Shown: positions 1-7,581 of the stretch, piece by piece
Numbering within the stretch: the stretch's first letter is position 1
Layout: each line of letters starts with the position of its first letter
Source of the DNA: Deltaproteobacteria bacterium
Lineage (GTDB): Bacteria; Desulfobacterota; Syntrophia; Syntrophales; Smithellaceae
Length of the DNA: 14,807 bases
Direction of reading: 5' to 3'
Assembly (NCBI GenBank): GCA_009668925.1
Contig: SBEK01000103.1
Location: 1 to 14,807 of the forward strand
Position numbers and translations under genes: made by a program
The notes under the pieces: model-generated
Seen by the model: the letters and a program-made list of their open reading frames with translations, nothing else
Told to the model about the DNA's origin: nothing
Database searches by the model: none

Positions 1-35
1 CACATGAAGACCGTAAGATACCCAGGGCCGATCCT

Positions 36-53
36 GTCCGCAGGTTCGCGGAC
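36..53. repeat. Short perfect inverted repeat beyond the terminator
   Basis: GTCCGC and GCGGAC pair perfectly around a 6-base loop. It lies just past the T-tract of the beta-oxidation operon terminator as read on the minus strand. It has no T-tract of its own, so it may only reinforce termination or belong to whatever lies left of the window. Confidence 0.4.
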
Positions 54-54
54 G

Positions 55-87
55 AAAAAAAAAGGAGGAACCGTGCGGTTCCTCCTT
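55..87 (-). terminator. Intrinsic terminator of the beta-oxidation operon
   Basis: On the minus strand an 11-12 bp stem (AAGGAGGAACC pairing with GGTTCCTCCTT) closes a 2-4 base loop and is followed at once by nine T residues. It begins about 24 bases after the acyl-CoA dehydrogenase stop codon. Length, perfect pairing and T-tract make this a textbook Rho-independent terminator for the operon that starts with the thiolase gene. Confidence 0.93.
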
Positions 88-111
88 CGTGATTGAAACT
101 TCAAATTTTGC

Positions 112-1950
112 TTAGACGGCAAAGGCGTCTTCGGTGATGTTCATGGCGCTTTGCTCGTCCTTCTTGATCGAGTCCAGTTTGGCCGGTACGAGCATGGTGA
201 TGCGGTTGATAAAGAATTTCGCGCCCTGGATCTTGCCGGAGTAGAAGGCTTTGTCCCTGTCGTTCGTGGTGCCCGCCAGGCCCTTGGTGGCGGCATTGGC
301 CATCCAGATGTGCAGCCAGCCCGTCAGAGCGTCGGACAGACAGTTGAGGAAATCGGCGGCGCCGATCAGCGGCACATAAGGCGTCGTCTTCATCATCTTG
401 GCGAATTCCATGGCCGTTCCCGCGCAGGCGTTCAGCGCACCTTCGACAACGGCTGCTTCCGCTTTTAAAGCCTCGTTGGTCTTGGCTTCGGCAATGGCGG
501 CCTGGGTCAGCCCCAGGAGATTCATGAAATACAGGCCCTTTTTCATACCCAGTTTGCGGCCCAGGAGGTCCATCGCCTGAATGCCGTTGGTGCCTTCGTA
601 AATCAGGTTGATCTTCTGGTCGCGCATCATTTGTTCGACCGGGTATTCACGGCAGAAGCCGTACCCGCCGTAGGTCTGAACGGCATCACTGCATACTTCC
701 ATGCCCCTCTCCGTGCAGTAGGATTTGACCATCGGGGTCAGCATTTCGATCATGCCATGCCAGTATTCTTTGTCCTGCTCGTTATTTTCGACATGGGCGT
801 TCATTTCCCGGTCCATGCAGTAGTAGCAAAGCAGGGCCAGGGCGCGGATGCCTTCCATGACGGATTTCTGACGGAGCAGCATGCGCCGCACGTCGGGATG
901 CTGGATAATGGGTACCGCCTTGGCATTCGGATCCTTCAGAGCCATGGCGATGATGTTCTGCCCCTGAATCCGCTGCTTGGCGTAATCCAGCGCGTGCAGG
1001 TAAGCCGCCATGGCGAGCGATACGCCCATCATCCCCACGCCCTGACGCTCTTCATTCATCATCTGGAACATGATCTTCATGCCGTCGCGTTCCTCGCCCA
1101 TGAGGTAACCGATGCACTTGCCGTCGGTGCCGAAGTTGAGCGTGCAGGTGGCGTTGCCGTGGATGCCCATTTTGCTTTCGATGTTCCCGCACTGTACGTC
1201 GTTGGCTTCGCCCAGTTCGCCTTTCTCGTTGATGCGGATCTTGGGAACGACGAAAATCGAAATGCCTTTGGTGCCGGGGGGATCGCCTTCAATGCGGGCC
1301 AGGACCGGATGAATGATGTTTTCGGTCAGATCATGGTCGCCGGCGGAAATGAAGCACTTGGTGCCGGTGATGGAGTACGTGCCGTCGGCATTCTTCTTGG
1401 CGGTGGTTTTCAGCGCGCCGACGTCCGACCCCGCTCCCGGTTCGGTCAGGCACATGGTGCCGGCCCATACGCCGGAATACATTTTTTCAAGAATCACGTC
1501 GCGCAGGGGATGCTGGAAGAAATCTTCCACCAGACGCGCCGCGCCGTGCGTCAAGCCGGTATACATGACAAAAGCCTGGTTGGCGCCCAAAAACATGTTG
1601 GCGCAGGCCGCCCCGATAGTCTGCGGAAAGGACTGACCGCCGACTTCGGGTGTATCGGATACGGACATCCAGCCGCCCTCGCAATAAAGCTTCCAGAGGC
1701 GGTGATAAGCCTCCGGCGCAAAAACCTTGCCTTCCTTGAATACCGCCTCGACAGGCTTGCGATGAACTTCATCCGGATACGTGGGGGCGATGTCGTTCTC
1801 GGCAAATTTCTGCGCCTGATCGAGCACCATATTGCACATATCCACATCGTGATCCGCATAGCGTCCTTTTCCCAGAACTGTTTCTCCGATATTGAAAACT
1901 TCATACAATTGAAATTTGATATCTCTTTCGTCAATCCATAAACTTGCCAT
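112..1950 (-). CDS. Acyl-CoA dehydrogenase, long (about 600 aa) type
   Basis: This 612-residue flavoprotein should oxidise an acyl-CoA to the trans-2-enoyl-CoA, the first step of beta-oxidation, passing electrons to ETF. Signature 1 (CLTEPGAGSD) is at residues 167-176, signature 2 (QTYGGYGF through MMRD) at 425-444, and the catalytic base is Glu452 in YEGTNGIQ. It is some 200 residues longer than short-chain enzymes: an N-terminal helical extension of about 45 residues precedes the core and a helical C-terminal domain fills about 470-600, as in the DmdC-like branch. The start is set by GGAGG seven bases before the ATG at 1950; a further in-frame extension to 2046 runs through an intercistronic hairpin and lacks protein character. 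It is the last gene of the operon. Chain-length preference cannot be read from the sequence. Confidence 0.95.
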   Translation of the reverse strand: MASLWIDERDIKFQLYEVFNIGETVLGKGRYADHDVDMCNMVLDQAQKFAENDIAPTYPDEVHRKPVEAVFKEGKVFAPEAYHRLWKLYCEGGWMSVSDTPEVGGQSFPQTIGAACANMFLGANQAFVMYTGLTHGAARLVEDFFQHPLRDVILEKMYSGVWAGTMCLTEPGAGSDVGALKTTAKKNADGTYSITGTKCFISAGDHDLTENIIHPVLARIEGDPPGTKGISIFVVPKIRINEKGELGEANDVQCGNIESKMGIHGNATCTLNFGTDGKCIGYLMGEERDGMKIMFQMMNEERQGVGMMGVSLAMAAYLHALDYAKQRIQGQNIIAMALKDPNAKAVPIIQHPDVRRMLLRQKSVMEGIRALALLCYYCMDREMNAHVENNEQDKEYWHGMIEMLTPMVKSYCTERGMEVCSDAVQTYGGYGFCREYPVEQMMRDQKINLIYEGTNGIQAMDLLGRKLGMKKGLYFMNLLGLTQAAIAEAKTNEALKAEAAVVEGALNACAGTAMEFAKMMKTTPYVPLIGAADFLNCLSDALTGWLHIWMANAATKGLAGTTNDRDKAFYSGKIQGAKFFINRITMLVPAKLDSIKKDEQSAMNITEDAFAV

Positions 1951-1980
1951 AGAAACCTCCTTTTCCAATGTTAGCAAGAA

Positions 1981-2044
1981 GCAGGGAACGGTCGCATAAC
2001 CTGACCACACTGAAGGTGGCGCGAGGCCACAGGCCGTTCCCTGC
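1981..2044 (-). other. Structured intercistronic element between the two dehydrogenase genes
   Basis: GCAGGGAACGG (1981-1991) pairs perfectly with CCGTTCCCTGC (2034-2044), an 11-bp stem enclosing 42 bases that can form an inner hairpin (GTGGC 2016-2020 with GCCAC 2026-2030). It fills much of the 153-base gap between the stop of the upstream gene and the start of the acyl-CoA dehydrogenase. No T-tract follows on either strand, so it is not an ordinary terminator. mRNA stabilisation, processing or differential expression of the last gene are reasonable roles but are inference. Confidence 0.6.
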
Positions 2045-2103
2045 AAATTGTTGTAATGTTACTGGCGATCCTGACCAGAACGAATGCGGCCTATGACCAC
2101 GCA

Positions 2104-4188
2104 TTATTTTTCAATGGCCAGAAATCCGTTCGGATGGAAATCGCTCCCCGTCACCTTTTTCGAAATGCCTTTCTGGTCCAGGAAGGGGGTGATGCCGCCC
2201 ATGAACAGCGGCCAGCCGGCGCCCATGATGACGCCGGTATCCACATCTTTGGGGCTCGCCACGACGCCTTCTTTGAGGATCGTGTCGACTTCCAGGGCGA
2301 TCCGTTCCAGCACTCTTTGCCGAATTTCATCGTCGGTGAATTTCTTGTTGCCCTGCGGCCAGCCGGCCAGAATCTCGGGATCGACGATGACCGTTCCCTT
2401 GTCTCCCGGAATCAGAATAGTCTTCTTTCCCTTGGCCACCAGGTTCTTGAGGCCGACATTGACCGGGAACCGGTCAGGCCATGTCTTGTTCAAGGTTTCC
2501 AGCACATGCAGGGAAATGGCGGGGCCCACCAGCGCGGTCAGCGTAAACGGCGACATGGGGAAGCCCATCTCGTGAACGGCTTTGTCCGTCTGCAGGAAAT
2601 CGGCGCCTTCGTCGAGCAGGCGGAAGATGCCGTCCGACATGGCCGTCAAAACTCTGTTCACCAGGAAGCCGGAAGAATTCTTCACGAGGACCGGCGTCTT
2701 CTTGATCTTCTTGGCAATGTCGAAGGCTGTGGCCAGAACGACATCGCTGGTCTTGTCCGTTTTGATGATTTCGACGAGCGGCATCATGGCGATGGGGTTG
2801 AAGAAATGGAACCCGACCACGCGGGACGGATCCTTGAGGAACTTGCCCATCTCGGCGATGTCGAGAGACGACGTGTTGGTGAGGAAGATGCACTCGGGCT
2901 TGCAGGCGGCTTCCAGATCACCGAAGACCTTCTGTTTGACGGACATTTCTTCGAACACGGCCTCGATGACGAAGTCGCAATCCTTGAATTCATCATAGGA
3001 GATCGTTCCGGTGATGAGTTCTTCGCCCATCCACTTGGCTTCGGCCTCGGAGAGTTTGCCTTTCTTCGCCGTCTTGGCCAGCTGATCCCGAACATAGGCC
3101 AGACCCTTGTCCACAAATTCCTGCTTAATGTCCTTCATGATCACGGGACACTGATAGCGCTGGGCAAATAACAGGGCCATCTGGGAGGCCATGAGGCCGG
3201 CGCCGATGACGCCGATTTTGGCGATCTTGTTGCCTTTGACTTCCTTGGGCGGCCGGCCCGGAAGCTTCTTGGCCCGGCGCTGCGTGAGGTCAAACGAGTA
3301 AATGCCGCATTTGAACTGATCGGAGGTGATCATATCGGCCAGCGTTTCGCTTTCTTTCTGGAATCCTTCATCAAGCGACCATTCTCCCGCGCCTTTAATC
3401 AAATCCAGCGCCCGATAGGGGGACAGTGCGCCCGAATGAACCCGGCCGACGATCGCCGCCTTGGTCTTTTTGTAGAGCTCGTCGCTCATTTTCGGATCGA
3501 CTTTCTTGCGCTCGATTTTTTCTTCGCCGGTAATGATGCGTTCCAGCAGGGCCAGAGATTCGTCCACGAACTCCGCCGGGGCGATCAGTCTGTCCGCGAG
3601 CCCCATTTCAAAGGCCTTTACGGAATTGATCATTTTGTTCATGTTGAGCGGATTGGTGATGACCAGTTCGATGGCGGCTTCCGGACCGCACAGCTTGGTG
3701 ACGAGCTGCGTTCCACCCCAGCCCGGCACGAGGCCCAGAAAACATTCGGGCAGCGCAAAATGATCACACCCGCCCGGGCTTTTGGAAATCGTGCGGTAGT
3801 TGTGATAAAGCCCGACCTCGACGCCGCCGCCCATCGTCGCGCCGTTGTAAGCGGCCAGTGTCGGAATTTTGAGCCCCATGATGCGTTTGAAGGCCTGATG
3901 TCCGGCGATGCCGATTTCCAGTGCCGCCTGCCGCGTTGCATTCGGATCGGCGCTCATGATGTCGGCGCCGACATTGAAGATAAAAGGCTTGCCCGTCAGG
4001 AACCAGCCCTTCACATCTTTATCTTTCTCCACGACGTCGATGACTTTGTTTAATGACTCCAGGGCCTCGACACCCCAGGTGTTGGGGATATTCGGAAACT
4101 GGCCGTTGTCCATCGTAACGATTGCTATTTTGCCTGCCTTCTTTGACTGAAAGAAGTTTAATTTACATTCTGTTATGTATTTAGCCAT
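2104..4188 (-). CDS. fadB: Fused enoyl-CoA hydratase / 3-hydroxyacyl-CoA dehydrogenase (FadB-like)
   Basis: The 694-residue bifunctional enzyme hydrates enoyl-CoA and then oxidises the L-3-hydroxyacyl-CoA with NAD+. Residues 1-270 are the crotonase domain, with both catalytic glutamates present (Glu124 in GGGVEVG, Glu148 in ALPEC) and the GWGGTQ loop at 156-161. Residues 320-505 are the NAD-binding dehydrogenase domain: dinucleotide loop GAGLMA at 329-334, catalytic His461 in GFHFFNP and Glu473 in LVEI, with the usual 12-residue spacing. Residues 505-600 and 620-690 are the paired C-terminal helical domains. Length is slightly under the 715-730 of proteobacterial FadB. The ATG at 4188 follows AGGAGG by eight bases, and that Shine-Dalgarno overlaps the thiolase stop codon, indicating translational coupling within the operon. 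Confidence 0.96.
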   Translation of the reverse strand: MAKYITECKLNFFQSKKAGKIAIVTMDNGQFPNIPNTWGVEALESLNKVIDVVEKDKDVKGWFLTGKPFIFNVGADIMSADPNATRQAALEIGIAGHQAFKRIMGLKIPTLAAYNGATMGGGVEVGLYHNYRTISKSPGGCDHFALPECFLGLVPGWGGTQLVTKLCGPEAAIELVITNPLNMNKMINSVKAFEMGLADRLIAPAEFVDESLALLERIITGEEKIERKKVDPKMSDELYKKTKAAIVGRVHSGALSPYRALDLIKGAGEWSLDEGFQKESETLADMITSDQFKCGIYSFDLTQRRAKKLPGRPPKEVKGNKIAKIGVIGAGLMASQMALLFAQRYQCPVIMKDIKQEFVDKGLAYVRDQLAKTAKKGKLSEAEAKWMGEELITGTISYDEFKDCDFVIEAVFEEMSVKQKVFGDLEAACKPECIFLTNTSSLDIAEMGKFLKDPSRVVGFHFFNPIAMMPLVEIIKTDKTSDVVLATAFDIAKKIKKTPVLVKNSSGFLVNRVLTAMSDGIFRLLDEGADFLQTDKAVHEMGFPMSPFTLTALVGPAISLHVLETLNKTWPDRFPVNVGLKNLVAKGKKTILIPGDKGTVIVDPEILAGWPQGNKKFTDDEIRQRVLERIALEVDTILKEGVVASPKDVDTGVIMGAGWPLFMGGITPFLDQKGISKKVTGSDFHPNGFLAIEK

Positions 4189-4200
4189 TGTATGAGCCTC

Positions 4201-5412
4201 CTAGATTGATTTCCCGACTACGTTTTCCCAAATGATCGAACCGCCCATGCCCAGGCCCACACACATCGTGGTGAGTCCATACTTGGCTTTGGGGTTCAAC
4301 TCGAAATCCTGCGCCAGCTGCATGCTCAGACGCACACCGGAGCTCGCCAGCGGGTGACCCATGGCAATGGTTCCGCCGTAAGGATTGAGTCTGGGATCTT
4401 CCGGAGTCTTCATGCCGAAGTGCTTCATGAAGCCGACGGCCTGGACGGCAAAGGCTTCGTTGAGTTCAATGATATCGAGGTCTGAGAATTTCATGCCGTA
4501 GTTCTTCAGAACCTTTTCCGTGGAGGGAACCGGTCCCCACCCCATGACGGACGGATCGACGCCGACGAACGCGGCGCCGACAAACTTCATCTTGGGTTTG
4601 ATCCCCAGCTCTTTGCATTTCCGGCCGGACATCAGAAGCGACACGCAGGCGCCGTCATTCAAGCCCGAGGCATTGGCCGCGGTGACATGGCCTTCCGCCT
4701 TGAAGGGGAACTTCCGGAGGCCTTTGATGCTCTCCAGGGTGGTTCCGCGTTTGGCCTGCTCGTCGCGGTCGGCAACCCTCCATCCCGTGGGGGAGAACAC
4801 CGTCATATTGACGCAGTGCTTATCGTAGTAGCCGGCATCCAGCGCCTTGAAGTATCGTTCCAGAACGCGGAAGGCGTATTCGTCGGCTTCGTCTTTGGTG
4901 ACCGGCTGTTCGCCGTGCTCGGGCATCCAGTCGTGGAGTTTTTCGGCCGTATTGCCCATGTTGAAATATTTCGGCTCGACCATCTTCTCGGTGACGATCC
5001 GCGGATTCGGATCGGCGCCCGCCCCCATGGGGTGGTGGGCCATGTGTTCGACGCCGCCGGCAATGATCATATCGGCAACACCTGCTCTGATATAGGACGA
5101 GCCGATGCTCTGGCAGGTCATGCCGCCCGCGCACATCCGGTCCACGGAAAATCCGGCCACTGTTTCGGGCAGACCGGAAGTGAAAACTACGGTTCTGCCC
5201 ATTGTGGTTCCCTGATCTCCGGACTGAGTTGTTGCGCCCATGATACAATCATCCACTTCTCCCCAGGGAACGGCAGGATTTCTTCTCACGAGCTCTTTCA
5301 TGACTTTGGTCACCATGTCATCCGCCCGCGTATACCAGTAGAAACCATCCTGCCTGGCCTTTCCGAACCACGTCCGTACACCGTCTACAAAATACGCATC
5401 TCTTAAATCCAT
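4201..5412 (-). CDS. fadA: Thiolase (acetyl-CoA acyltransferase), FadA-like
   Basis: This 403-residue enzyme cleaves 3-ketoacyl-CoA with CoA to acetyl-CoA and a shortened acyl-CoA, the last step of each beta-oxidation cycle. The nucleophile is Cys94 in DRMCAGG, the active-site NEAF motif is at 318-321, His353 sits in MGHPLASSG, and the second active-site cysteine is Cys384 in TTMCVGLGMGG. All catalytic residues are present and the length is normal for the family. It is the first gene of the operon, 12 bases from the hydratase/dehydrogenase gene, with which it probably forms an alpha/beta complex as FadA does with FadB. AAGGAGG lies a few bases before the ATG. Degradative rather than biosynthetic use is inferred from its neighbours. 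Confidence 0.95.
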   Translation of the reverse strand: MDLRDAYFVDGVRTWFGKARQDGFYWYTRADDMVTKVMKELVRRNPAVPWGEVDDCIMGATTQSGDQGTTMGRTVVFTSGLPETVAGFSVDRMCAGGMTCQSIGSSYIRAGVADMIIAGGVEHMAHHPMGAGADPNPRIVTEKMVEPKYFNMGNTAEKLHDWMPEHGEQPVTKDEADEYAFRVLERYFKALDAGYYDKHCVNMTVFSPTGWRVADRDEQAKRGTTLESIKGLRKFPFKAEGHVTAANASGLNDGACVSLLMSGRKCKELGIKPKMKFVGAAFVGVDPSVMGWGPVPSTEKVLKNYGMKFSDLDIIELNEAFAVQAVGFMKHFGMKTPEDPRLNPYGGTIAMGHPLASSGVRLSMQLAQDFELNPKAKYGLTTMCVGLGMGGSIIWENVVGKSI

Positions 5413-5738
5413 ACATCCTCCTTAGTATGCCTTTTATTAGCTCCTGCATGGAAGATCACCCGTTGTGGGTGAGGTCTCCTGCATTCTCAGGTTTATAAAG
5501 CACCATCCGGGTGAATCCCTCATGATGATGCCCGCGTTTCCGATCAAACCATCAATCCGCCGGTGGTAAGCACCGGCGCCGCCCGGCTTCAGAAGCATCT
5601 TAGCTGCATAACAGCGATCATTCCCGGAAATGCTTCCTCAATAAAAGATCAGTGAGTTTATGATTTCCTTTAGTTGCTTGCGAACCGATTATTTATACGG
5701 AATCGTTTTCAGCAGTTGGAAAGCCATGGTGATATCAA

Positions 5739-5756
5739 TAGCATTCATCATGCCAA
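5739..5756 (-). promoter_or_regulatory. Sigma-54 (-24/-12) promoter for the beta-oxidation operon
   Basis: On the minus strand the site reads TTGGCATGATGAATGCTA. Against the RpoN consensus YTGGCACGRNNNTTGCW only two defined positions differ, and the essential GG (5754-5753) and GC (5742-5741) are exactly ten bases apart. Transcription would start near 5729, giving a leader of about 315 bases before the thiolase ATG. Such promoters need an ATP-dependent enhancer-binding activator, and a palindrome sits at a suitable distance upstream. Confidence 0.7.
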
Positions 5757-5838
5757 GCAACAGATATTCTTATGTTATTAATTTAATGCGGCTTTTGTGA
5801 CCGCTGGTTTTTTTTGCGTCAATAAATGATTCATTACC

Positions 5839-5851
5839 GTCTCAATGAGAC
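5839..5851. promoter_or_regulatory. Perfect palindrome, likely activator binding site
   Basis: GTCTCA-A-TGAGAC is a perfect 6+1+6 inverted repeat. A third TGAGAC half-site lies at 5868-5873, 22 bp (two helical turns) away on the same face. A second imperfect palindrome, AATGATTCATT, is at 5825-5835. The centre is about 115 bp upstream of the predicted sigma-54 start point, a usual position for an upstream activating sequence. The protein that binds it is not encoded in the window. Confidence 0.55.
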
Positions 5852-5979
5852 AATATTGAAGCGTTCATGAGACGTATTTTGGTGGAATTAAGAAATGGTC
5901 CCCGGCAGGTTTTTGTCGGCTATTTCCACTGGCAAGTTCGCTAATAATGATTCAATTCCCCGGGCAAACGATGGTTTTG

Positions 5980-7119
5980 TCAAGGTGTTGAGGACGTCCC
6001 GCCGATGCCCAGCGACCGGCCCAGAAGGCTGAGAATGGAAGTTACGCGAGGCATGATATTTTGAGCCTCCGCGCCCAGAACCATCTGGCAGCCCGGACAA
6101 TAAAGGCTGAGCAGATCCGCTCCGGTTTCCTTGGCCTGCCTGAGCCTCGCGTCCCGGAAATTGTAACCGGGCTTCCCCGTTCCGGTGATCGCATAGGCGC
6201 CGCAGCATAAGGCGTCGTCCCCGGTGTTTTTCATTTCGATGACGCTGATGCCGGGAATCGCTTTCAGGATCCTGCGCGGCGAGTCCGAAGCGGGAGTGAC
6301 TCCCCGGACAAAGTGGCACGGGTCATGAACCGTAACCGCGGCGTTGAGTTCCCCGAGCGGACCCAGCTTATCAAGGTGATCCGCGATGAAATCCGTGATG
6401 AACGTCCAGGACCAGTTCGTGTCCGGATGATGGTGGTCGAAAGTCATCTTGCACGTGGGACAGAACATGACCACCTGCTCGGGAGCGAGAGCGTCGAGCC
6501 CCGCGATCAATTTGGCGAATTGCCGATGGGCGGCTTCGGGCTGTCCCGCCATGAACTGGAACTCGCCGCAGCAGTAGTCATAACCGCCCAGGATCCGGAC
6601 ACCGGGATCGATGCGCTCCAGGATTTTCAAGGTTGTGTGCAGGACGGACCCTTCAATCAGGCCGAAGCAACTGGCGAAAAGAACCGTCTTCACGGGCGCG
6701 GGCTTTTCGTTTCCGATGACTGTGATGAGCCGGTCCGGCTCATCGAGGCGTTTGCGAAACGCCGGGATCGCGCTTTCGAGAAGCGTCTCTCCCAGAGACA
6801 TGATGGTCGCCACGCCTTTGGGCGGCCGATCCCCCAGCTTTTGCAGAACCGCCTTGCCCGTGCCGAAGGCCAGGCCGGGGTTCAGCCCCCGGGGGCACGA
6901 AGACAGGCACGTATTGCAGAACAGGCAGGAATAGATCCGCAAGCGGGCCAGAGCGGCGATCCGGCCTAGCCGGAAAAGATCGAGGACGTCTTCCATGATC
7001 GTTTGCGGCGCGGCGTCCTTGAGCTCCGTATGGGCGACGATGGGGCAGACGTCAACGCAAAGGCCGCAGGCCGTGCATTCTTCGGCAAATTGATTGATCA
7101 GGCTTTCGGGCGTAAGCAT
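5980..7119 (-). CDS. HdrD/GlpC-type iron-sulfur oxidoreductase with two CCG domains
   Basis: The 379-residue protein has two ferredoxin-type [4Fe-4S] motifs (Cys15, 18, 21, 25 and Cys65, 68, 71, 75) and two CCG domains (Cys151, Cys183-184, Cys220/223; Cys268, Cys305-306, Cys341/344), the class that holds non-cubane clusters in heterodisulfide reductase HdrB/HdrD. No signal peptide or membrane segment is seen, so it should be cytoplasmic or peripheral. Relatives carry electrons between flavoproteins (glycolate, lactate or glycerol-3-phosphate oxidases, ETF) and membrane quinone or other carriers. No flavin partner is adjacent on its strand. The start at 7119 is preceded by GGAG nine bases upstream and begins directly at the ferredoxin domain; an in-frame extension of 92 residues to 7395 has no family similarity and is rejected. 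Same orientation as the beta-oxidation operon, which lies 567 bases downstream. Confidence 0.9.
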   Translation of the reverse strand: MLTPESLINQFAEECTACGLCVDVCPIVAHTELKDAAPQTIMEDVLDLFRLGRIAALARLRIYSCLFCNTCLSSCPRGLNPGLAFGTGKAVLQKLGDRPPKGVATIMSLGETLLESAIPAFRKRLDEPDRLITVIGNEKPAPVKTVLFASCFGLIEGSVLHTTLKILERIDPGVRILGGYDYCCGEFQFMAGQPEAAHRQFAKLIAGLDALAPEQVVMFCPTCKMTFDHHHPDTNWSWTFITDFIADHLDKLGPLGELNAAVTVHDPCHFVRGVTPASDSPRRILKAIPGISVIEMKNTGDDALCCGAYAITGTGKPGYNFRDARLRQAKETGADLLSLYCPGCQMVLGAEAQNIMPRVTSILSLLGRSLGIGGTSSTP

Positions 7120-7326
7120 TGGGTTTCTCCGGTTTTGGACGACGGATCGATTTGCCTTTTCTCCTGGCATGTTTTTGCTGTTTTGGCAATTGTCTTTTCT
7201 TGCACTTAAACCCCAACCGCTTCCACCGTCAACACGTTTCCAAACAAAAGCGGCGGACGTGACTGCTGCCGGAAAAAGAAGGGGCCCGCCTGCGCGCGCC
7301 GCGAGATGACGCCGGCGGCTGCCGGA

Positions 7327-7340
7327 CATTGCCGGCAATG
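7327..7340. promoter_or_regulatory. Fourteen-bp perfect palindrome, candidate operator
   Basis: CATTGCCGGCAATG is a perfect palindrome. TGCCGG also occurs in direct repeat at 7320-7325 and 7330-7335, exactly one helical turn apart. It lies 55 bp above the -35 element of the importer operon, a suitable place for an activator or a repressor of either divergent gene. Confidence 0.45.
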
Positions 7341-7394
7341 CTCGAATCACTGCCATCTTCCTGTGTTCATCTTTTTCGTCCGGACACTTTTTCA

Positions 7395-7423
7395 TTGACA
7401 GGCGAGCCGGCCTTCTTTACAGA
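7395..7423 (+). promoter_or_regulatory. Sigma-70 promoter candidate for the ABC importer operon
   Basis: A perfect TTGACA (7395-7400) is followed after 17 bases by TACAGA (7418-7423), a weak -10 matching three of six consensus positions. Transcription would begin near 7430, about 150 bases before the binding-protein start codon. The weak -10 suggests dependence on an activator. Confidence 0.5.
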
Positions 7424-7458
7424 TGATCTCGGCAAACCTGGGGAGACGGACGGCGGAT

Positions 7459-7487
7459 ATCCGGCGGGGACGCTGCCCCAGCCGGAT
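7459..7487 (+). other. GC-rich leader hairpin of the importer operon
   Basis: ATCCGGCGGGG (7459-7469) pairs with CCCC-A-GCCGGAT (7476-7487), an 11-bp stem with one bulged A and a 6-base loop. It lies in the untranslated leader. No T-tract follows directly, so it is not a standard terminator. An mRNA-stability or regulatory role is inference. Confidence 0.5.
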
Positions 7488-7581
7488 GGAGAACAGGCAC
7501 TCCGGCCTGCGGGATGTCATTTTTTAAATAGATCAAAGTACCTCATCAGACCATTGCCCGCGCCGAGGAGGAAAAGAAGCG

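Larger units (their letters stand above)
5413..5979. other. Intergenic control region and long leader of the beta-oxidation operon
   Basis: No convincing gene is present in these 567 bases. Reading towards the thiolase gene, they hold a palindromic site (5839-5851), a sigma-54-type promoter (5739-5756) and a predicted leader of about 315 bases. The leader can form several hairpins: CGCCGGTG/CACCGGCG (5558-5578, 8-bp stem, 5-base loop), TCACCC/GGGTGA (5456-5472), the near-perfect palindrome GCTTCAGAAGC (5586-5596), and GCAGGAG repeated in direct orientation close to the start codon. I do not recognise a named riboswitch. A run of eight T (5808-5815) preceded by a weak 4-bp stem on the plus strand has no upstream plus-strand gene to serve. 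Confidence 0.6.
7120..7581. other. Divergent intergenic region between iron-sulfur protein and ABC importer
   Basis: No gene is supported in these 462 bases. They hold the ribosome-binding site of the minus-strand iron-sulfur gene and a weak candidate promoter for it (TTGACG 7227-7232, TTAAGT 7204-7209, 17-base spacer). Towards the importer they hold a 14-bp palindrome (7327-7340), a TTGACA promoter (7395-7423), a GC-rich leader hairpin (7459-7487), a smaller CAGGC/GCCTG hairpin (7494-7509) and a six-base T-run at about 7520. The long leader of about 150 bases could permit attenuation, but no leader peptide was identified. Confidence 0.5.

Noticed and set aside
631..1941. A 436-codon open frame on the plus strand
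   Set aside because: It lies wholly opposite the acyl-CoA dehydrogenase gene, whose family motifs are unmistakable. The translation is rich in His, Phe and Val and has no family character, as expected for an antisense shadow.
1951..2046. A 32-residue N-terminal extension of the acyl-CoA dehydrogenase
   Set aside because: It runs through the intercistronic hairpin, while a strong GGAGG precedes the ATG at 1950, where the family sequence begins.
2056..3171. A 371-codon open frame on the plus strand
   Set aside because: It is antisense to the hydratase/dehydrogenase gene, lacks a ribosome-binding site and shows no recognisable domain.
5788..5815. GCGG/CCGC stem followed by eight T on the plus strand, terminator-like
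   Set aside because: The stem is only four bp with a nine-base loop, and no plus-strand gene lies upstream to be terminated.
7165..7179. TGGCATGTTTTTGCT, sigma-54-like on the plus strand
   Set aside because: GG and GC are nine rather than the required ten bases apart, and it lies about 400 bases from the importer gene.
7120..7395. A 92-residue N-terminal extension of the iron-sulfur protein
   Set aside because: The extension has no similarity to the family and crosses the divergent promoter region; the start at 7119 has a fitting ribosome-binding site.
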